In this document: piece by piece, positions 34,724 through 43,643 of the stretch
How positions within the stretch are numbered: position 1 is the first letter of the stretch
Layout: the number at the start of each line of letters is the position of its first letter
Assembly: GCA_910588015.1 (NCBI GenBank)
Contig: CAJUOK010000004.1
Location: 59,821 to 123,820 of the forward strand
Direction: 5' to 3'
Length of the DNA stretch: 64,000 nucleotides
From: an uncultured Christensenellaceae bacterium
GTDB taxonomy: Bacteria; Bacillota; Clostridia; Christensenellales; UBA3700
Program-made: the position numbers and the translations under genes
Notes under the pieces: model-generated
Told to the model about the DNA's origin: nothing
The model's input: only the letters and a program-made list of their open reading frames with translations
Databases searched by the model: none

Positions 34724-36097
34724 ATGTCGTTAAAAAAAGATTTGGATTTGGGTAGGAAAATATGTAATTTGGCGAATAAATGTTCGGAGAACGGTGTTAT
34801 CGACCCCGAATTGTTCGTTCAGCATAAAGTAAACAAAGGACTCCGCGACCCCAAAGGCAAAGGCGTATTGACCGGTTTGACCAACATAAGCGACGTTATT
34901 GCAAAAAAAATCGTCAACGGCGAAGAAATACCTTGCGAAGGTCAGTTGTTCTACAGAGGTTACAATATCAATTCCCTGTGCGAAGATTTTCTCTCCGGCG
35001 ACAGATACGGTTTTGAAGAGGTAACTTATTTGCTGCTATTCGGCGAGCTTCCCAACAAAACGCAATCGGAAGAATTCAAAAATATTCTCGCGAAATACCG
35101 CAAATCTCTTCCCAATACCTTCGTAAGAGATATCATTATGAAAGCGCCTAGCAACGATATGATGAACTCGCTTGCAAGAAGCGTGCTCACGCTCTATTCC
35201 TACGACGCCAAAGCCAACGACACGTCGCTGAACAACGTGCTCAGTCAGTGTCTGCAACTTATAGCTTTGTTCCCCCTTCTCTCGGTCTACAGCTATCAAG
35301 CTTACGAATATTACATAAAGGAAAATAATTCTTTCTTTATCCACGCGCCAAAGGACGAGCTGTCGACCGCGGAAAATATTCTTCATATGTTGAGAATAGA
35401 CAGCAAATACAGCAAGCTGGAGGCAAAAGTGCTTGATTTGGCGCTGGTACTACACGCAGAACACGGCGGCGGCAACAACTCGACGTTTACTGCCAGAGCT
35501 GTCACATCCTCGGGAACAGATACGTATTCGGCAATAGCCGCGGCAATCGGTTCGCTAAAAGGGCCTAAACACGGCGGCGCAAATATCAAGGTCGCTCAAA
35601 TGTTTAACGATATAAAAAAGAACGTCGCAGATTGGAACGACGATGAAGAAATCGAAAATTATCTAAATAAAATTCTCAATAAAGAGAGTTTTGACAAAAG
35701 CGGTCTTATCTACGGTATCGGTCACGCCGTATATTCGCTTTCCGACCCGAGAGCCTTGCTTTTGAAAAAATCTACCAAATCTTTGAGCGAAGAAAAGGGA
35801 CTTATGAGAGACTTCAATCTCTACTCCAAAGTCGAAGAGATTGCAATCAAACTTATTTCCAAGCAAAGACGTATTTATAAAGGCGTAAGCGCAAATATAG
35901 ACTTTTACAGCGGTTTTATATATGATATGTTGGGACTGCCGCAAGAACTATATACTCCTATATTTGCAATCGCAAGAATATCAGGTTGGTCGGCGCACAG
36001 AATGGAAGAGCTGATAAACTCGTCGAGAATTATGCGTCCCGCTTACAATTGTACTCAACCTGCGTTGGATTATATCCCTATGAACGACAGAGATTAA
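34724..36097 (+). CDS. Citrate synthase family protein
   Basis: 457 aa, type I/long Clostridia-type citrate synthase. Motifs: RGYNINSLCEDF, the first catalytic His region LVLHAEHGGGNNSTF, GPKHGGAN, the second GIGHAVYSLSDPR and catalytic Asp in NIDFYSGF, then GWSAHRMEE and an Arg. It condenses oxaloacetate with acetyl-CoA. No aconitase or isocitrate dehydrogenase gene is near, so it may serve glutamate synthesis. AGAGGATTTTGCA precedes the ATG. Confidence 0.92.
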   Translation: MSLKKDLDLGRKICNLANKCSENGVIDPELFVQHKVNKGLRDPKGKGVLTGLTNISDVIAKKIVNGEEIPCEGQLFYRGYNINSLCEDFLSGDRYGFEEVTYLLLFGELPNKTQSEEFKNILAKYRKSLPNTFVRDIIMKAPSNDMMNSLARSVLTLYSYDAKANDTSLNNVLSQCLQLIALFPLLSVYSYQAYEYYIKENNSFFIHAPKDELSTAENILHMLRIDSKYSKLEAKVLDLALVLHAEHGGGNNSTFTARAVTSSGTDTYSAIAAAIGSLKGPKHGGANIKVAQMFNDIKKNVADWNDDEEIENYLNKILNKESFDKSGLIYGIGHAVYSLSDPRALLLKKSTKSLSEEKGLMRDFNLYSKVEEIAIKLISKQRRIYKGVSANIDFYSGFIYDMLGLPQELYTPIFAIARISGWSAHRMEELINSSRIMRPAYNCTQPALDYIPMNDRD

Positions 36098-36118
36098 AAT
36101 TTAAATTGACAAAAAACA

Positions 36119-36150
36119 AACAGGATACGTTGCCGTACCCTGTTTTTTTA
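36119..36150 (+). terminator. Terminator between citrate synthase and the floA operon
   Basis: A 9-bp stem with one mismatch, ACAGGATAC/GTACCCTGT, followed by seven T. The A-rich 5' side would let it act on the opposite strand too. Confidence 0.75.
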
Positions 36151-36160
36151 TTAAGCGCTA

Positions 36161-36790
36161 TTATCTTCTGCGCCCCAACGCGCCGCTGCGTTTATAAGCA
36201 GGCTCGTTGAGAACTTCTCCGTAAACCACTACTTTTTGCAAGGGCGTGAGTTCTACGTGCTTTTCGACAATATCGTCGACCTTGACATATCTTACGTTGT
36301 AATGGTCGCCGCAGCCTTCGGAAGATTTTCCGCCGATACTGTTCATTGTCGGAACATACTCCACTTTGTATTTATCCTTATCGGAGTGTCTGACATCGCA
36401 GTGGCTGTCGTGATGAGAACCCGATACCGTCGATTGCGCAACGCTTTTTGGCGACGTATTTGCTCTATACTGATTCAACTGACTTTGCTTTAGTCGCGGA
36501 TTTTTTTGAGCCATAGAATTCATACGTTGCTCAAATTCCAAAGCTTTCTTGCGACGCTCTTCGTCAGCGTTAGCCGAACCGAGTAAATTATCGCGATTTT
36601 GAGGTCTCCCCTCGGAGGAGGAGTCGTATCCCAAAAACTTTTGGATGTCATCCTTTCCTTCGAGAGTTTTTACGGTTTTTGTGGCGTTAGCCTTCTCTTC
36701 TTCCTGCTTTGCGTTTTTCAACGTCTTGACAACGGAGACGAGTACCGATATACCTATTATCGCGCCAATTATTATTATAATCGGAAACAT
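36161..36790 (-). CDS. Single-pass membrane protein of unknown function, third gene of the nfeD-floA operon
   Basis: 209 aa. One N-terminal helix (FPIIIIIGAIIGISVLVSVV) then a charged, Gln/Lys-rich cytoplasmic region with a short His/Cys cluster (GSHHDSHCDVRHSD) and a conserved-looking C-terminal block (VEYVPTMNSIGGKSSEGCGDH). It directly abuts floA, sharing a base. In Bacillus the third gene here is yqfB, much shorter and unlike this. A FloA partner is the simplest guess. Confidence 0.6.
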   Translation of the reverse strand: MFPIIIIIGAIIGISVLVSVVKTLKNAKQEEEKANATKTVKTLEGKDDIQKFLGYDSSSEGRPQNRDNLLGSANADEERRKKALEFEQRMNSMAQKNPRLKQSQLNQYRANTSPKSVAQSTVSGSHHDSHCDVRHSDKDKYKVEYVPTMNSIGGKSSEGCGDHYNVRYVKVDDIVEKHVELTPLQKVVVYGEVLNEPAYKRSGALGRRR

Positions 36791-37812
36791 TATTTCTTAT
36801 CCTTCTTGACGGATTCTTGAGAATCTTCAACTCCGCCTATTGCATTGCGCATATTGGTATCCGCCATTACGTTCTGCATATTATAGTAGTCCATTACGCC
36901 GAGTTTACCTTTTTGCAATGCTTCTGCCATAGCCTTAGGCACTTGAGATTCCGCTTCAATAACAAGAGCTCTCATTTCCTGCGTCTTGGCTTTCATTTCC
37001 TGCTCCAAAGCAACCGCCATAGCGCGTCTTTCTTCGGCTTTTGCCTCTGCAATACGCTTGTCTGCTTCCGCTTGGTCCATCTGAAGTTGAGCGCCTATAT
37101 TTCTGCCTACGTCAATGTCGGCTATATCTATAGAAAGTATTTCGTAAGCCGTGCCGCTGTCAAGTCCTTTGTTGAGCACGGTTTTAGAAATCGCGTCGGG
37201 ATTTTCCAAAACGTCTTTATGAGATTCGGAAGAACCCACCGTTGTTACTATACCCTCGCCTATACGGGCAATGATGGTGTCCTCGCCCGCGCCGCCGATA
37301 AGACGCGTAATATTCGCTCTCACCGTAACTCTTGCTTTAACTCTCAATTCGATACCGTCTTTTGCAATCGCAGATATTGCCGGAGTCTCGATAACTTTTG
37401 GATTGACCGACACTTTTACCGCGTTGAGCACGTCTCTGCCCGCCAAGTCAATGGCTCTTGCCGTCTCTGCGGCGAGCTCCATATTAGCCGAGTGAGCTGA
37501 TATCAAAGCGTTGACCACTTTAATTACGTCGCCTCTTGCGAGAACGTGACTTTCCAATTCGTCTATTGAAATGTCAAGCCCTGCTTTTTTAGCCGATATA
37601 TATGCGTCGACCAAAGGTATAACCTTGATACCTCTCCATTTCATACCGATGAGCTTTGTCATTGGTATCTTAACGCCCGATACGAGCGCTCTGAACCAAA
37701 TTCTTATCGGCAAAAGGCTGAATACTATTGCAAGAACAATAAGCAGCACTACTGCAATAACTATTGCGGCTATGCCGCCAGCCGTCAATGCGGCCATAGT
37801 CATCAAAACCAT
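36790..37812 (-). CDS. floA: Flotillin-like protein FloA (SPFH domain)
   Basis: 340 aa. N-terminal membrane hairpin (AIVIAVVLLIVLAIVFSLLPI), then FRALVSGVKIPMTKLIGMKWRGI and the SPFH core (VIKVVNALISAHSANMELAAETARAIDLAGRD across residues 95-130), typical of the YqfA/FloA family. It organises ordered membrane microdomains with NfeD. GGAGTATAAATT precedes the ATG. It lies 71 bp after nfeD. Confidence 0.95.
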   Translation of the reverse strand: MVLMTMAALTAGGIAAIVIAVVLLIVLAIVFSLLPIRIWFRALVSGVKIPMTKLIGMKWRGIKVIPLVDAYISAKKAGLDISIDELESHVLARGDVIKVVNALISAHSANMELAAETARAIDLAGRDVLNAVKVSVNPKVIETPAISAIAKDGIELRVKARVTVRANITRLIGGAGEDTIIARIGEGIVTTVGSSESHKDVLENPDAISKTVLNKGLDSGTAYEILSIDIADIDVGRNIGAQLQMDQAEADKRIAEAKAEERRAMAVALEQEMKAKTQEMRALVIEAESQVPKAMAEALQKGKLGVMDYYNMQNVMADTNMRNAIGGVEDSQESVKKDKK

Positions 37813-37883
37813 AATTTATACTCCTTTTATATTTTTATATTTCGCATAATTGCGTATGCGATTATTACTGTTTTACAAGATTA

Positions 37884-38459
37884 TCAAACGTAATCTTTTG
37901 CGAATTCGCTATACTCTTTGACCGTGATTTTTACGCCCTCTACCGCTATGACCTGAACGTATTTACCGCTTTCGATAAGAGACGATTGAGATACTACGCT
38001 GTAAAGCTTGCCGTCGATTAGCGCATTGCCGCTCGGTCTCAATACAGAATCTGTCTTTCCTATCTTGCCCAACAAGGAAGAAAAATCTTCCGTGCCGCCC
38101 GTGATTCCCTCGGAAACTGCGGTTGTGTTTTGCACAAGTCCGGTACGCGACAGTCTGCCCTTTTTAAGCGAACGCAACATTATCAGCAACGCTATGCAAA
38201 CAGCAACCGTTACGCAAAGCAGCATAACGAAAAACTGAATTATCGGCGAACCGCGTTTGCTCATAAACAATCTCACTGCCATACCCGCGATTACGAACAG
38301 TATTCCGACTACGCCGAAAAAGCCAAATCCGGGTTGAAATATTTCGACTATAATAAATACCGTACCGAGTACAAGCAAAATGGCGGGTATTATGCCGATG
38401 TCGCCAAAAGCAATTTGAATCTCTTGCCAAAATGTCAGTCCATTGCTTGCCAACAACAT
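37884..38459 (-). CDS. nfeD: NfeD family membrane protein
   Basis: 191 aa. Four hydrophobic stretches (IPAILLVLGTVFIIVEIFQPG, GVVGILFVIAGMAVRLFM, IIQFFVMLLCVTVAVCIALLIML) followed by the OB-fold NfeD C-terminal domain (GKIGKTDSVLRPSGNALIDGKLYSVVSQ, read across 150-178, then YVQVIAVEGVKITV). Short form without the protease domain. The ATG at 38459 is set by AGGAGGTG 8 nt away; a GTG three codons earlier is too close to the site. Confidence 0.92.
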   Translation of the reverse strand: MLLASNGLTFWQEIQIAFGDIGIIPAILLVLGTVFIIVEIFQPGFGFFGVVGILFVIAGMAVRLFMSKRGSPIIQFFVMLLCVTVAVCIALLIMLRSLKKGRLSRTGLVQNTTAVSEGITGGTEDFSSLLGKIGKTDSVLRPSGNALIDGKLYSVVSQSSLIESGKYVQVIAVEGVKITVKEYSEFAKDYV

Positions 38460-38561
38460 TATCACCACCTCCTTGTCATTATTATATACTTTTTGAAAAA
38501 GTATTGCAATACCGACGCTTATTTTATTTTGCAGAAATTATGTAATTTTTACACAAATTCA

Positions 38562-38583
38562 AACGAACCCGTAAGAGTTCGTT
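38562..38583 (-). terminator. Possible terminator after the Rrf2 gene
   Basis: 7-bp stem AACGAAC/GTTCGTT with an 8-nt loop, 13 bp past the stop; the T-tract is poor (TGAATTTG). Confidence 0.4.
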
Positions 38584-38595
38584 CATTTGACGAGT

Positions 38596-38994
38596 TTATA
38601 ACAAATCTGCCAGCGTGACTTGCGACAGATATCCGTCGACTATAGAATTGAGCTTTTGCCATAAAGGAAGCGTCTTGCAAGTTTTTTCCCTAGGACACGC
38701 TTTTGAATTTTCTTCAAGACAGGTTACCGGCGCCAAAGTGCCCTCCGTCAACCGAAGAATATCCCCGACGGCGTACTGTTCTGCCGCTTTGCACAATCTG
38801 TAGCCGCCGCCTTTGCCGTGCATACCGTCAACCATTCCCGCCTTGGAAAGCGCTGTCATTATGCTCTCGAGATATTTTTGGGAAATCTCCTGTCTTGCCG
38901 CAACGTCCTTAAGCGGAATATATCCTTCGTCTGAGCGTTCCGCTAAATCGAGCATAACCCTCAAAGCGTATCTGCCTTTAGTAGATATCAACAT
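38596..38994 (-). CDS. Rrf2 family regulator with IscR-like cysteine set
   Basis: 132 aa. Winged HTH with STKGRYALRVMLDLAER and ISQKYLESIMTALSKAGMVDG, then a wing KGGGYRLCKA. Three cysteines, C92, C100 and C106 (x7, x5 spacing), match the Fe-S ligand region of IscR (usually x5, x5), unlike CymR which controls cysteine genes without a cluster. Its place after metY-cysK, 9 bp from cysK, suggests control of sulfur amino acid supply and of itself. Confidence 0.85.
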   Translation of the reverse strand: MLISTKGRYALRVMLDLAERSDEGYIPLKDVAARQEISQKYLESIMTALSKAGMVDGMHGKGGGYRLCKAAEQYAVGDILRLTEGTLAPVTCLEENSKACPREKTCKTLPLWQKLNSIVDGYLSQVTLADLL

Positions 38995-39003
38995 ATTTTC
39001 CCC

Positions 39004-39930
39004 TCAACTAAACAACTCCGTGGAAAGGTATCTTTCTCCCGTATCTGGCAAAACTGCAACCACGGTTTTGCCCTCATTTTCCGAACGTTTGGCTATCTCA
39101 ATAGCCGCTTGCAACGCTGCTCCCGACGAAATACCGACAAGTACGCCCTCTCTCTTGCTCAATTCCCTAGACGCTGACATTGCGTCTTCGTCGTTCACCG
39201 TTATGATTTCGTCGTATACCGACGTATCTAGCGTAGAAGGGATAAATCCCGCTCCTATTCCTTGAATTTTGTGCGCTCCGCCTTTTCCTTGAGTAATCAC
39301 GGGCGAAGACGACGGTTCTACGCCGACTATACGAACCGTAGGTTTTTTTTCTTTAAGATATTTGCCGACTCCGGACAACGTGCCTCCAGTGCCTATTCCC
39401 GCAACGAAGATATCTACTTCGCCGTCGGTATCCTCCCATATTTCTCGCGCCGTCGTCATATAATGCGCCAACGGATTTGCAGGATTGACGAACTGTCCCG
39501 CCAATATCGCATTGCCGTATTCCTTGACAAGTTCATCGGCTTTTTGTATGGCGCCTGCCATTCCTTTACTGCCGTCCGTAAGTACAAGCTGCGCTCCGTA
39601 GGCTTTGATAAGCTTTTGTCTTTCTATCGACATAGTCTCCGGCATAACGATAACAGTCTTATATCCGCGAGAAGTCGCTACCAACGCAATACCTATACCG
39701 GTATTTCCCGAAGTAGGCTCTATTATCACGGTATCTTTATTGAGTTTTCCGAGTTTTTCGGCTTGCTCTATCATAGCAAGACCCACTCGGTCTTTGACAG
39801 AACCGCCCGGATTAAAATATTCGAGCTTGACAATAAGAGTTGCCTTTAATCCCAGTTGCTCCTGCGTTTTTTTAAGTCTTAATAGAGGCGTATGCCCTAT
39901 CAGTTGGTCGATTGAATCGTAAATTTTCAT
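39004..39930 (-). CDS. cysK: Cysteine synthase A
   Basis: 308 aa. PLP enzyme with PGGSVKDRVGLAMI (Lys Schiff base), the substrate loop EPTSGNTGIGIALVA, the phosphate clamp GIGTGGTLSGVGKYL and C-terminal VAVLPDTGERYLSTELF. It forms cysteine from O-acetylserine and sulfide. AAAGGAGATTATT precedes the ATG; metY lies 12 bp upstream. Confidence 0.96.
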   Translation of the reverse strand: MKIYDSIDQLIGHTPLLRLKKTQEQLGLKATLIVKLEYFNPGGSVKDRVGLAMIEQAEKLGKLNKDTVIIEPTSGNTGIGIALVATSRGYKTVIVMPETMSIERQKLIKAYGAQLVLTDGSKGMAGAIQKADELVKEYGNAILAGQFVNPANPLAHYMTTAREIWEDTDGEVDIFVAGIGTGGTLSGVGKYLKEKKPTVRIVGVEPSSSPVITQGKGGAHKIQGIGAGFIPSTLDTSVYDEIITVNDEDAMSASRELSKREGVLVGISSGAALQAAIEIAKRSENEGKTVVAVLPDTGERYLSTELFS

Positions 39931-39942
39931 AATAATCTCCTT

Positions 39943-41229
39943 TTATTGCTCTGAATTGTCAAAAGCCTGTTGTAAATCAGCCAAAATATCATCGATATGC
40001 TCTATTCCTATGCTCAATCTTACAGTATTAGGATAAATACCGCAATTTTCCAGCTCATTTGCGCTCAATTGCGAATGAGTAGTAGAAGCGGGATGAATCA
40101 CCAACGACTTAACGTCGGCGACGTTGGCAAGCAAACTGAAAAGCTTCAAACTCTCCGTAAATTTTTTCGCTCTTGCTGCATCTCCATTGATTTCAAAAGT
40201 AAAGATACTGCCGCCGCCGTTGGGATAGTACTTCTTGTATAATTCTGCCTGTCTTCCCGTAGCAAGAGAAGGATGATTTACCTTTGCTACGTCTTTATGC
40301 GCATTTAGAAATTCTACTACCTTTAGTGCATTGTAAATATGTCTTTCAACCCTTAAAGATAAAGTTTCTAAACCTTGCAACAATAAAAAAGAATTGAAAG
40401 GAGAAATAGTCGCGCCTTGGTCTCTCATCAAAGTCGTGCGAAGCTTGACAATATATGCAAGATTGCCGCAAGCTTTTGTAAATACTATTCCGTGGTATGA
40501 CGGATTTGGTTGCGACAAACCTTTGAATTTACCGCTTGTCTCCCAATCGAATTTGCCAGAATCAATAACCACTCCGCCCATTACGCTGCCGTGTCCGCCT
40601 ATAAACTTGGTCGCGGAATGAACGACGATATCCGCTCCGTGTTCTATAGGTCTAAATAAAAAAGGCGTTGCGAATGTGTTGTCTACTATCAAAGGAATAC
40701 CGTGTCTATGCGCTATTTGGGAAATACTTTCGACGTCGGCTATATCGCTGTTGGGATTGCCCAAACTCTCGATATATATCAGTTTAGTATTACTTTTTAT
40801 AGCGCATTCTATAGATTGCAAATCTTCGTGGTCTACAAAAGAAACGTCTATTCCCTGTTCTTTGAAGGTATTGGCAAAAAGATTGTAGGTACCGCCGTAT
40901 AGATTACCTGCCGAAACTATATGGTCTCCCGCAATAGCGATATTCTGTATAGCGTACGAAATTGCCGCCGAGCCCGACGCTGTAGACAACGCGCCTGCGC
41001 CGCCTTCCAATGCGGCAATTCTCTTCTCAAAAACGTCCGAGGTCGGGTTCATCAATCGCGTATATATATTGCCTTCTTCTTTTAATGCAAATCTATCAGC
41101 CGCCTGTTGGGAATCTTGAAATACGTAAGACGTCGTCGCGTATATGGGCACTGCTCTGGCGCCAGTACTTAAATCGGGCGACTCTTGACCTATGTGTATC
41201 TGCTTTGTCTCAAATTTATAATTATTCAT
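39943..41229 (-). CDS. metY: O-acetylhomoserine sulfhydrylase (aminocarboxypropyltransferase)
   Basis: 428 aa, the longer MetY form. ETKQIHIGQESPDLSTGARAVPIY at the N-terminus, NPTSDVFEKRIAALEGG, and the PLP Lys in VVHSATKFIGGHGSVMGGVV. It makes homocysteine from O-acetylhomoserine and sulfide. The ATG at 41229 has GGGAG 5 nt upstream; a GTG two codons earlier would sit on the site. First gene of the metY-cysK-rrf2 unit. Confidence 0.94.
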   Translation of the reverse strand: MNNYKFETKQIHIGQESPDLSTGARAVPIYATTSYVFQDSQQAADRFALKEEGNIYTRLMNPTSDVFEKRIAALEGGAGALSTASGSAAISYAIQNIAIAGDHIVSAGNLYGGTYNLFANTFKEQGIDVSFVDHEDLQSIECAIKSNTKLIYIESLGNPNSDIADVESISQIAHRHGIPLIVDNTFATPFLFRPIEHGADIVVHSATKFIGGHGSVMGGVVIDSGKFDWETSGKFKGLSQPNPSYHGIVFTKACGNLAYIVKLRTTLMRDQGATISPFNSFLLLQGLETLSLRVERHIYNALKVVEFLNAHKDVAKVNHPSLATGRQAELYKKYYPNGGGSIFTFEINGDAARAKKFTESLKLFSLLANVADVKSLVIHPASTTHSQLSANELENCGIYPNTVRLSIGIEHIDDILADLQQAFDNSEQ

Positions 41230-41315
41230 ATTCACTCCCTAAATAAAATATAATCTCAATTTTATATTGTAATCCAAACACAGACATTTGCCTATTCTAT
41301 AAAATGAGTTAGATA

Positions 41316-41375
41316 TATTTACCTACCTTTTTTATATGTTGGTTTAATACTAACACTATTTACCTACTTTGTCAA
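41316..41375 (-). promoter_or_regulatory. metY promoter with duplicated operator-like 11-mer
   Basis: Minus strand -35 TTGACA (41375-41370), 17-bp spacer, -10 TAGTAT (41352-41347). The 11-mer GTAGGTAAATA occurs twice in direct orientation, at 41367-41357 inside the spacer and at 41326-41316 just past the start site, 41 bp apart (four turns). The layout fits binding by the Rrf2 protein encoded in the operon. Confidence 0.7.
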
Positions 41376-41465
41376 TAGGTTGAATAAAATTTTTGTAATT
41401 AATTTACATTTAAAAAGACGAACCTAAATAGATTCGTCTTATCTACAGTATTTACTGTGTCGATA

Positions 41466-43643
41466 TTACTTATCGGTTTTTGAAGCACTGGCGGAAGCTT
41501 TAGGTTTGTCCGTCTTTGGCTTTGCAGTTTTTGCCGCAGTCTTAGCAGCCTTTGGTTTTTCGACTTTATCAGCCGCGACTTGACTTTCCGCGCTGTCTTG
41601 TTTGTTCGCAACAGAAGCTCCCGCTACGTTTCTGACGACTATTAGACCTTGGTGGAAAAGCTCTTCGTCAGTCTTGTAAGGCAATTCCGAAGCGTAATCG
41701 ACAGCGGCTTTTTCTTCTCTCTCTGCTCCCAACTTAACCAACATATCGTCGATAAGTTCCTTTGCAAAGCGAGAGCGGCGTTCGTTGGCAATTCTATACA
41801 ACACAGGAGTATCCTCTACCGCCTTAACTTGAGAAGCGTCCTCTACCAAGAATTTGCCGTCCTTGTAATCTTTGAATTCAAGCGCAAGATATAATCTCAA
41901 CGTCTTGCTTCTCAACGATATACGGGCGATAACGTCTTTTCCAAAACGGAATACTTCTCTCTTCTTTGTCATTCTTACGTTGACTTTTTTGTAAGAAAGC
42001 AAGTGATTTTTAATTACCGAATAATACTGTTTAACGCTAACGTCGGCTTGCATAAGTTTTGCCGTAAGCGAACGCTCGTATAAATCGGCAACATCGCTAT
42101 CCTCGTCGGAAATCGGGTCGGAATCAACGCTGACGTGAGAGTCCTTATCGTCGTCTGCGGGGTCAAGCACGTCAACGACTTTGGAATCAAACAACGATTT
42201 GCCTTTCGCAAGTTTTTTGATTATCAAGCCCTTATCGACAAGAGCGTCTACAGACTCGTAAGGCATCTGCGAAACGTAGTCGACTTCTTCAAAGTTACCG
42301 TCGAAAACAGCTTTAAATTTTGCCGCAAGGTCTTCAATCAATTCAATAGCGTATTCGCACTTGCGCTCGCTGTTGACTCTCAAAAGCAACGGAGTATCTG
42401 CAAAAGTCATTATATTGGACTGGTCTTCAATCTTATATTTGCTATCGGTATATTTGCTTGGGTCTAATGCAAGATACAGTCTCAACGTCTTTCCTCTGAT
42501 TGCCAAACGCGCAATAGTTGCTTTGCCAAAACGGAAAGACTCACGTTTTTTGCTCATTCTTGCATTGACTTTCTTAAATGAGAGCAATGCATTTTTAATA
42601 TGAGAATAATATTCTTTTACCTGTTTTTTGGACTGTATAATTCTTGCCGTAAACGACTTATCAAGAATTATAAAATATCCGCCGTCGTCGGTTTCGACAA
42701 AAATGCGACTTTCTTCTTCCTCTTCAGCTTCGTCGTCCTCTTCTTCTTCCGCTTCTTCGCCTTCGTCAACCGTCGCAACGACCTCTTCTACTACGGGCTC
42801 TTGCGTTTGCTCGCCAGAAACCTCTTCAACCGTGGGCTCCGGCTCTGCCGCTACAGGCTCCTCAACGGGCGGTTCTTCTGCAACCGGCTCTTCTACCGAA
42901 GGTTCTACGACCTCTTGAACGGGTTGTTCTGCCAAAGGCTCTTCTTCGACAGGTTGAACCGGCTGTTGGGGTTGTTCAACAGGCTTTGGAATAGGTTTTT
43001 TAGATATCTGCGAAGCAAATATCGCCGCCGTTACCACTGTGCCGACGGCAAGTATCATACTGATTGCCACAAACGCATACACTGCGCCTCTCAAAGGAGC
43101 GATATTCGTAGACGCTGAAAACAACATAAAGGGAGCAAACATAAATGCCGCAAGCTTATCAGTCTTTTCGCCGCCTTTCTTTTTGCCGTCGTTAGCTTCT
43201 TCGCTGTCTGTCTGCTCTATTGACGGTTTATCTGCAACTTCCGTCTGCGTAACAGACTGTTGATTGCTATCCTCGGCGGATTGGGACGCCGCTTCTTGCG
43301 CGCCTTGCTGCGCGTCCGCATTTTCCGTCGGTTCCGTAGCGACTGCGGTATCCGAAGACTCTGTCGCAAGTTGCGACGATGTCTCTTGAGTTTGTGCCGC
43401 AGGCTCCTGTGCCGACGTTTCTACAACGCTATCCGCGCTTTGCGTAGCAGTATTCGCGTCTGATTGCGGAGCGTCGGCAACAACCGACGAAGACTCGGTC
43501 GGTTGCGCCGCCATAGATTTTTTTCTCCATATAAAGAGTACGACAAACGTTGCGATTTCGATAATAATCAAAATCAACAGCACCGCAAGGCACGCCGTAA
43601 GTTTAGCTGATGTTGTAAGAGCTCCAATAATAATATTCATCAT
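41466..43643 (-). CDS. Multi-pass membrane protein with duplicated cytoplasmic domain, partner of the giant surface protein
   Basis: 725 aa. An N-terminal helix (about 12-38), an Ala/Gln/Ser/Glu-rich segment, two helices at about 165-212, a Pro/Glu/Val-rich linker (218-315, PVEEPVAEEPPVEEPV type), two copies of a ~145-residue domain (about 325-475 and 523-668), and a Lys/Ala/Pro tail. The copies share KKVNxRMxKKRExFRFGK, ARxxxRxKTLRLYLAL and a xELIxD block. I do not know this domain; a related one ends the 1824-aa protein. The ATG at 43643 overlaps the giant gene's stop (ATGA) with AGGAGG 6 nt upstream, so the two are made together. Confidence 0.7.
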   Translation of the reverse strand: MMNIIIGALTTSAKLTACLAVLLILIIIEIATFVVLFIWRKKSMAAQPTESSSVVADAPQSDANTATQSADSVVETSAQEPAAQTQETSSQLATESSDTAVATEPTENADAQQGAQEAASQSAEDSNQQSVTQTEVADKPSIEQTDSEEANDGKKKGGEKTDKLAAFMFAPFMLFSASTNIAPLRGAVYAFVAISMILAVGTVVTAAIFASQISKKPIPKPVEQPQQPVQPVEEEPLAEQPVQEVVEPSVEEPVAEEPPVEEPVAAEPEPTVEEVSGEQTQEPVVEEVVATVDEGEEAEEEEDDEAEEEEESRIFVETDDGGYFIILDKSFTARIIQSKKQVKEYYSHIKNALLSFKKVNARMSKKRESFRFGKATIARLAIRGKTLRLYLALDPSKYTDSKYKIEDQSNIMTFADTPLLLRVNSERKCEYAIELIEDLAAKFKAVFDGNFEEVDYVSQMPYESVDALVDKGLIIKKLAKGKSLFDSKVVDVLDPADDDKDSHVSVDSDPISDEDSDVADLYERSLTAKLMQADVSVKQYYSVIKNHLLSYKKVNVRMTKKREVFRFGKDVIARISLRSKTLRLYLALEFKDYKDGKFLVEDASQVKAVEDTPVLYRIANERRSRFAKELIDDMLVKLGAEREEKAAVDYASELPYKTDEELFHQGLIVVRNVAGASVANKQDSAESQVAADKVEKPKAAKTAAKTAKPKTDKPKASASASKTDK

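Noticed and set aside
41230..41465. SAM or T-box riboswitch before metY
   Set aside because: No matching conserved core or terminator; the start of transcription is too close (about 110 bp) and direct repeats over the promoter give a simpler explanation.
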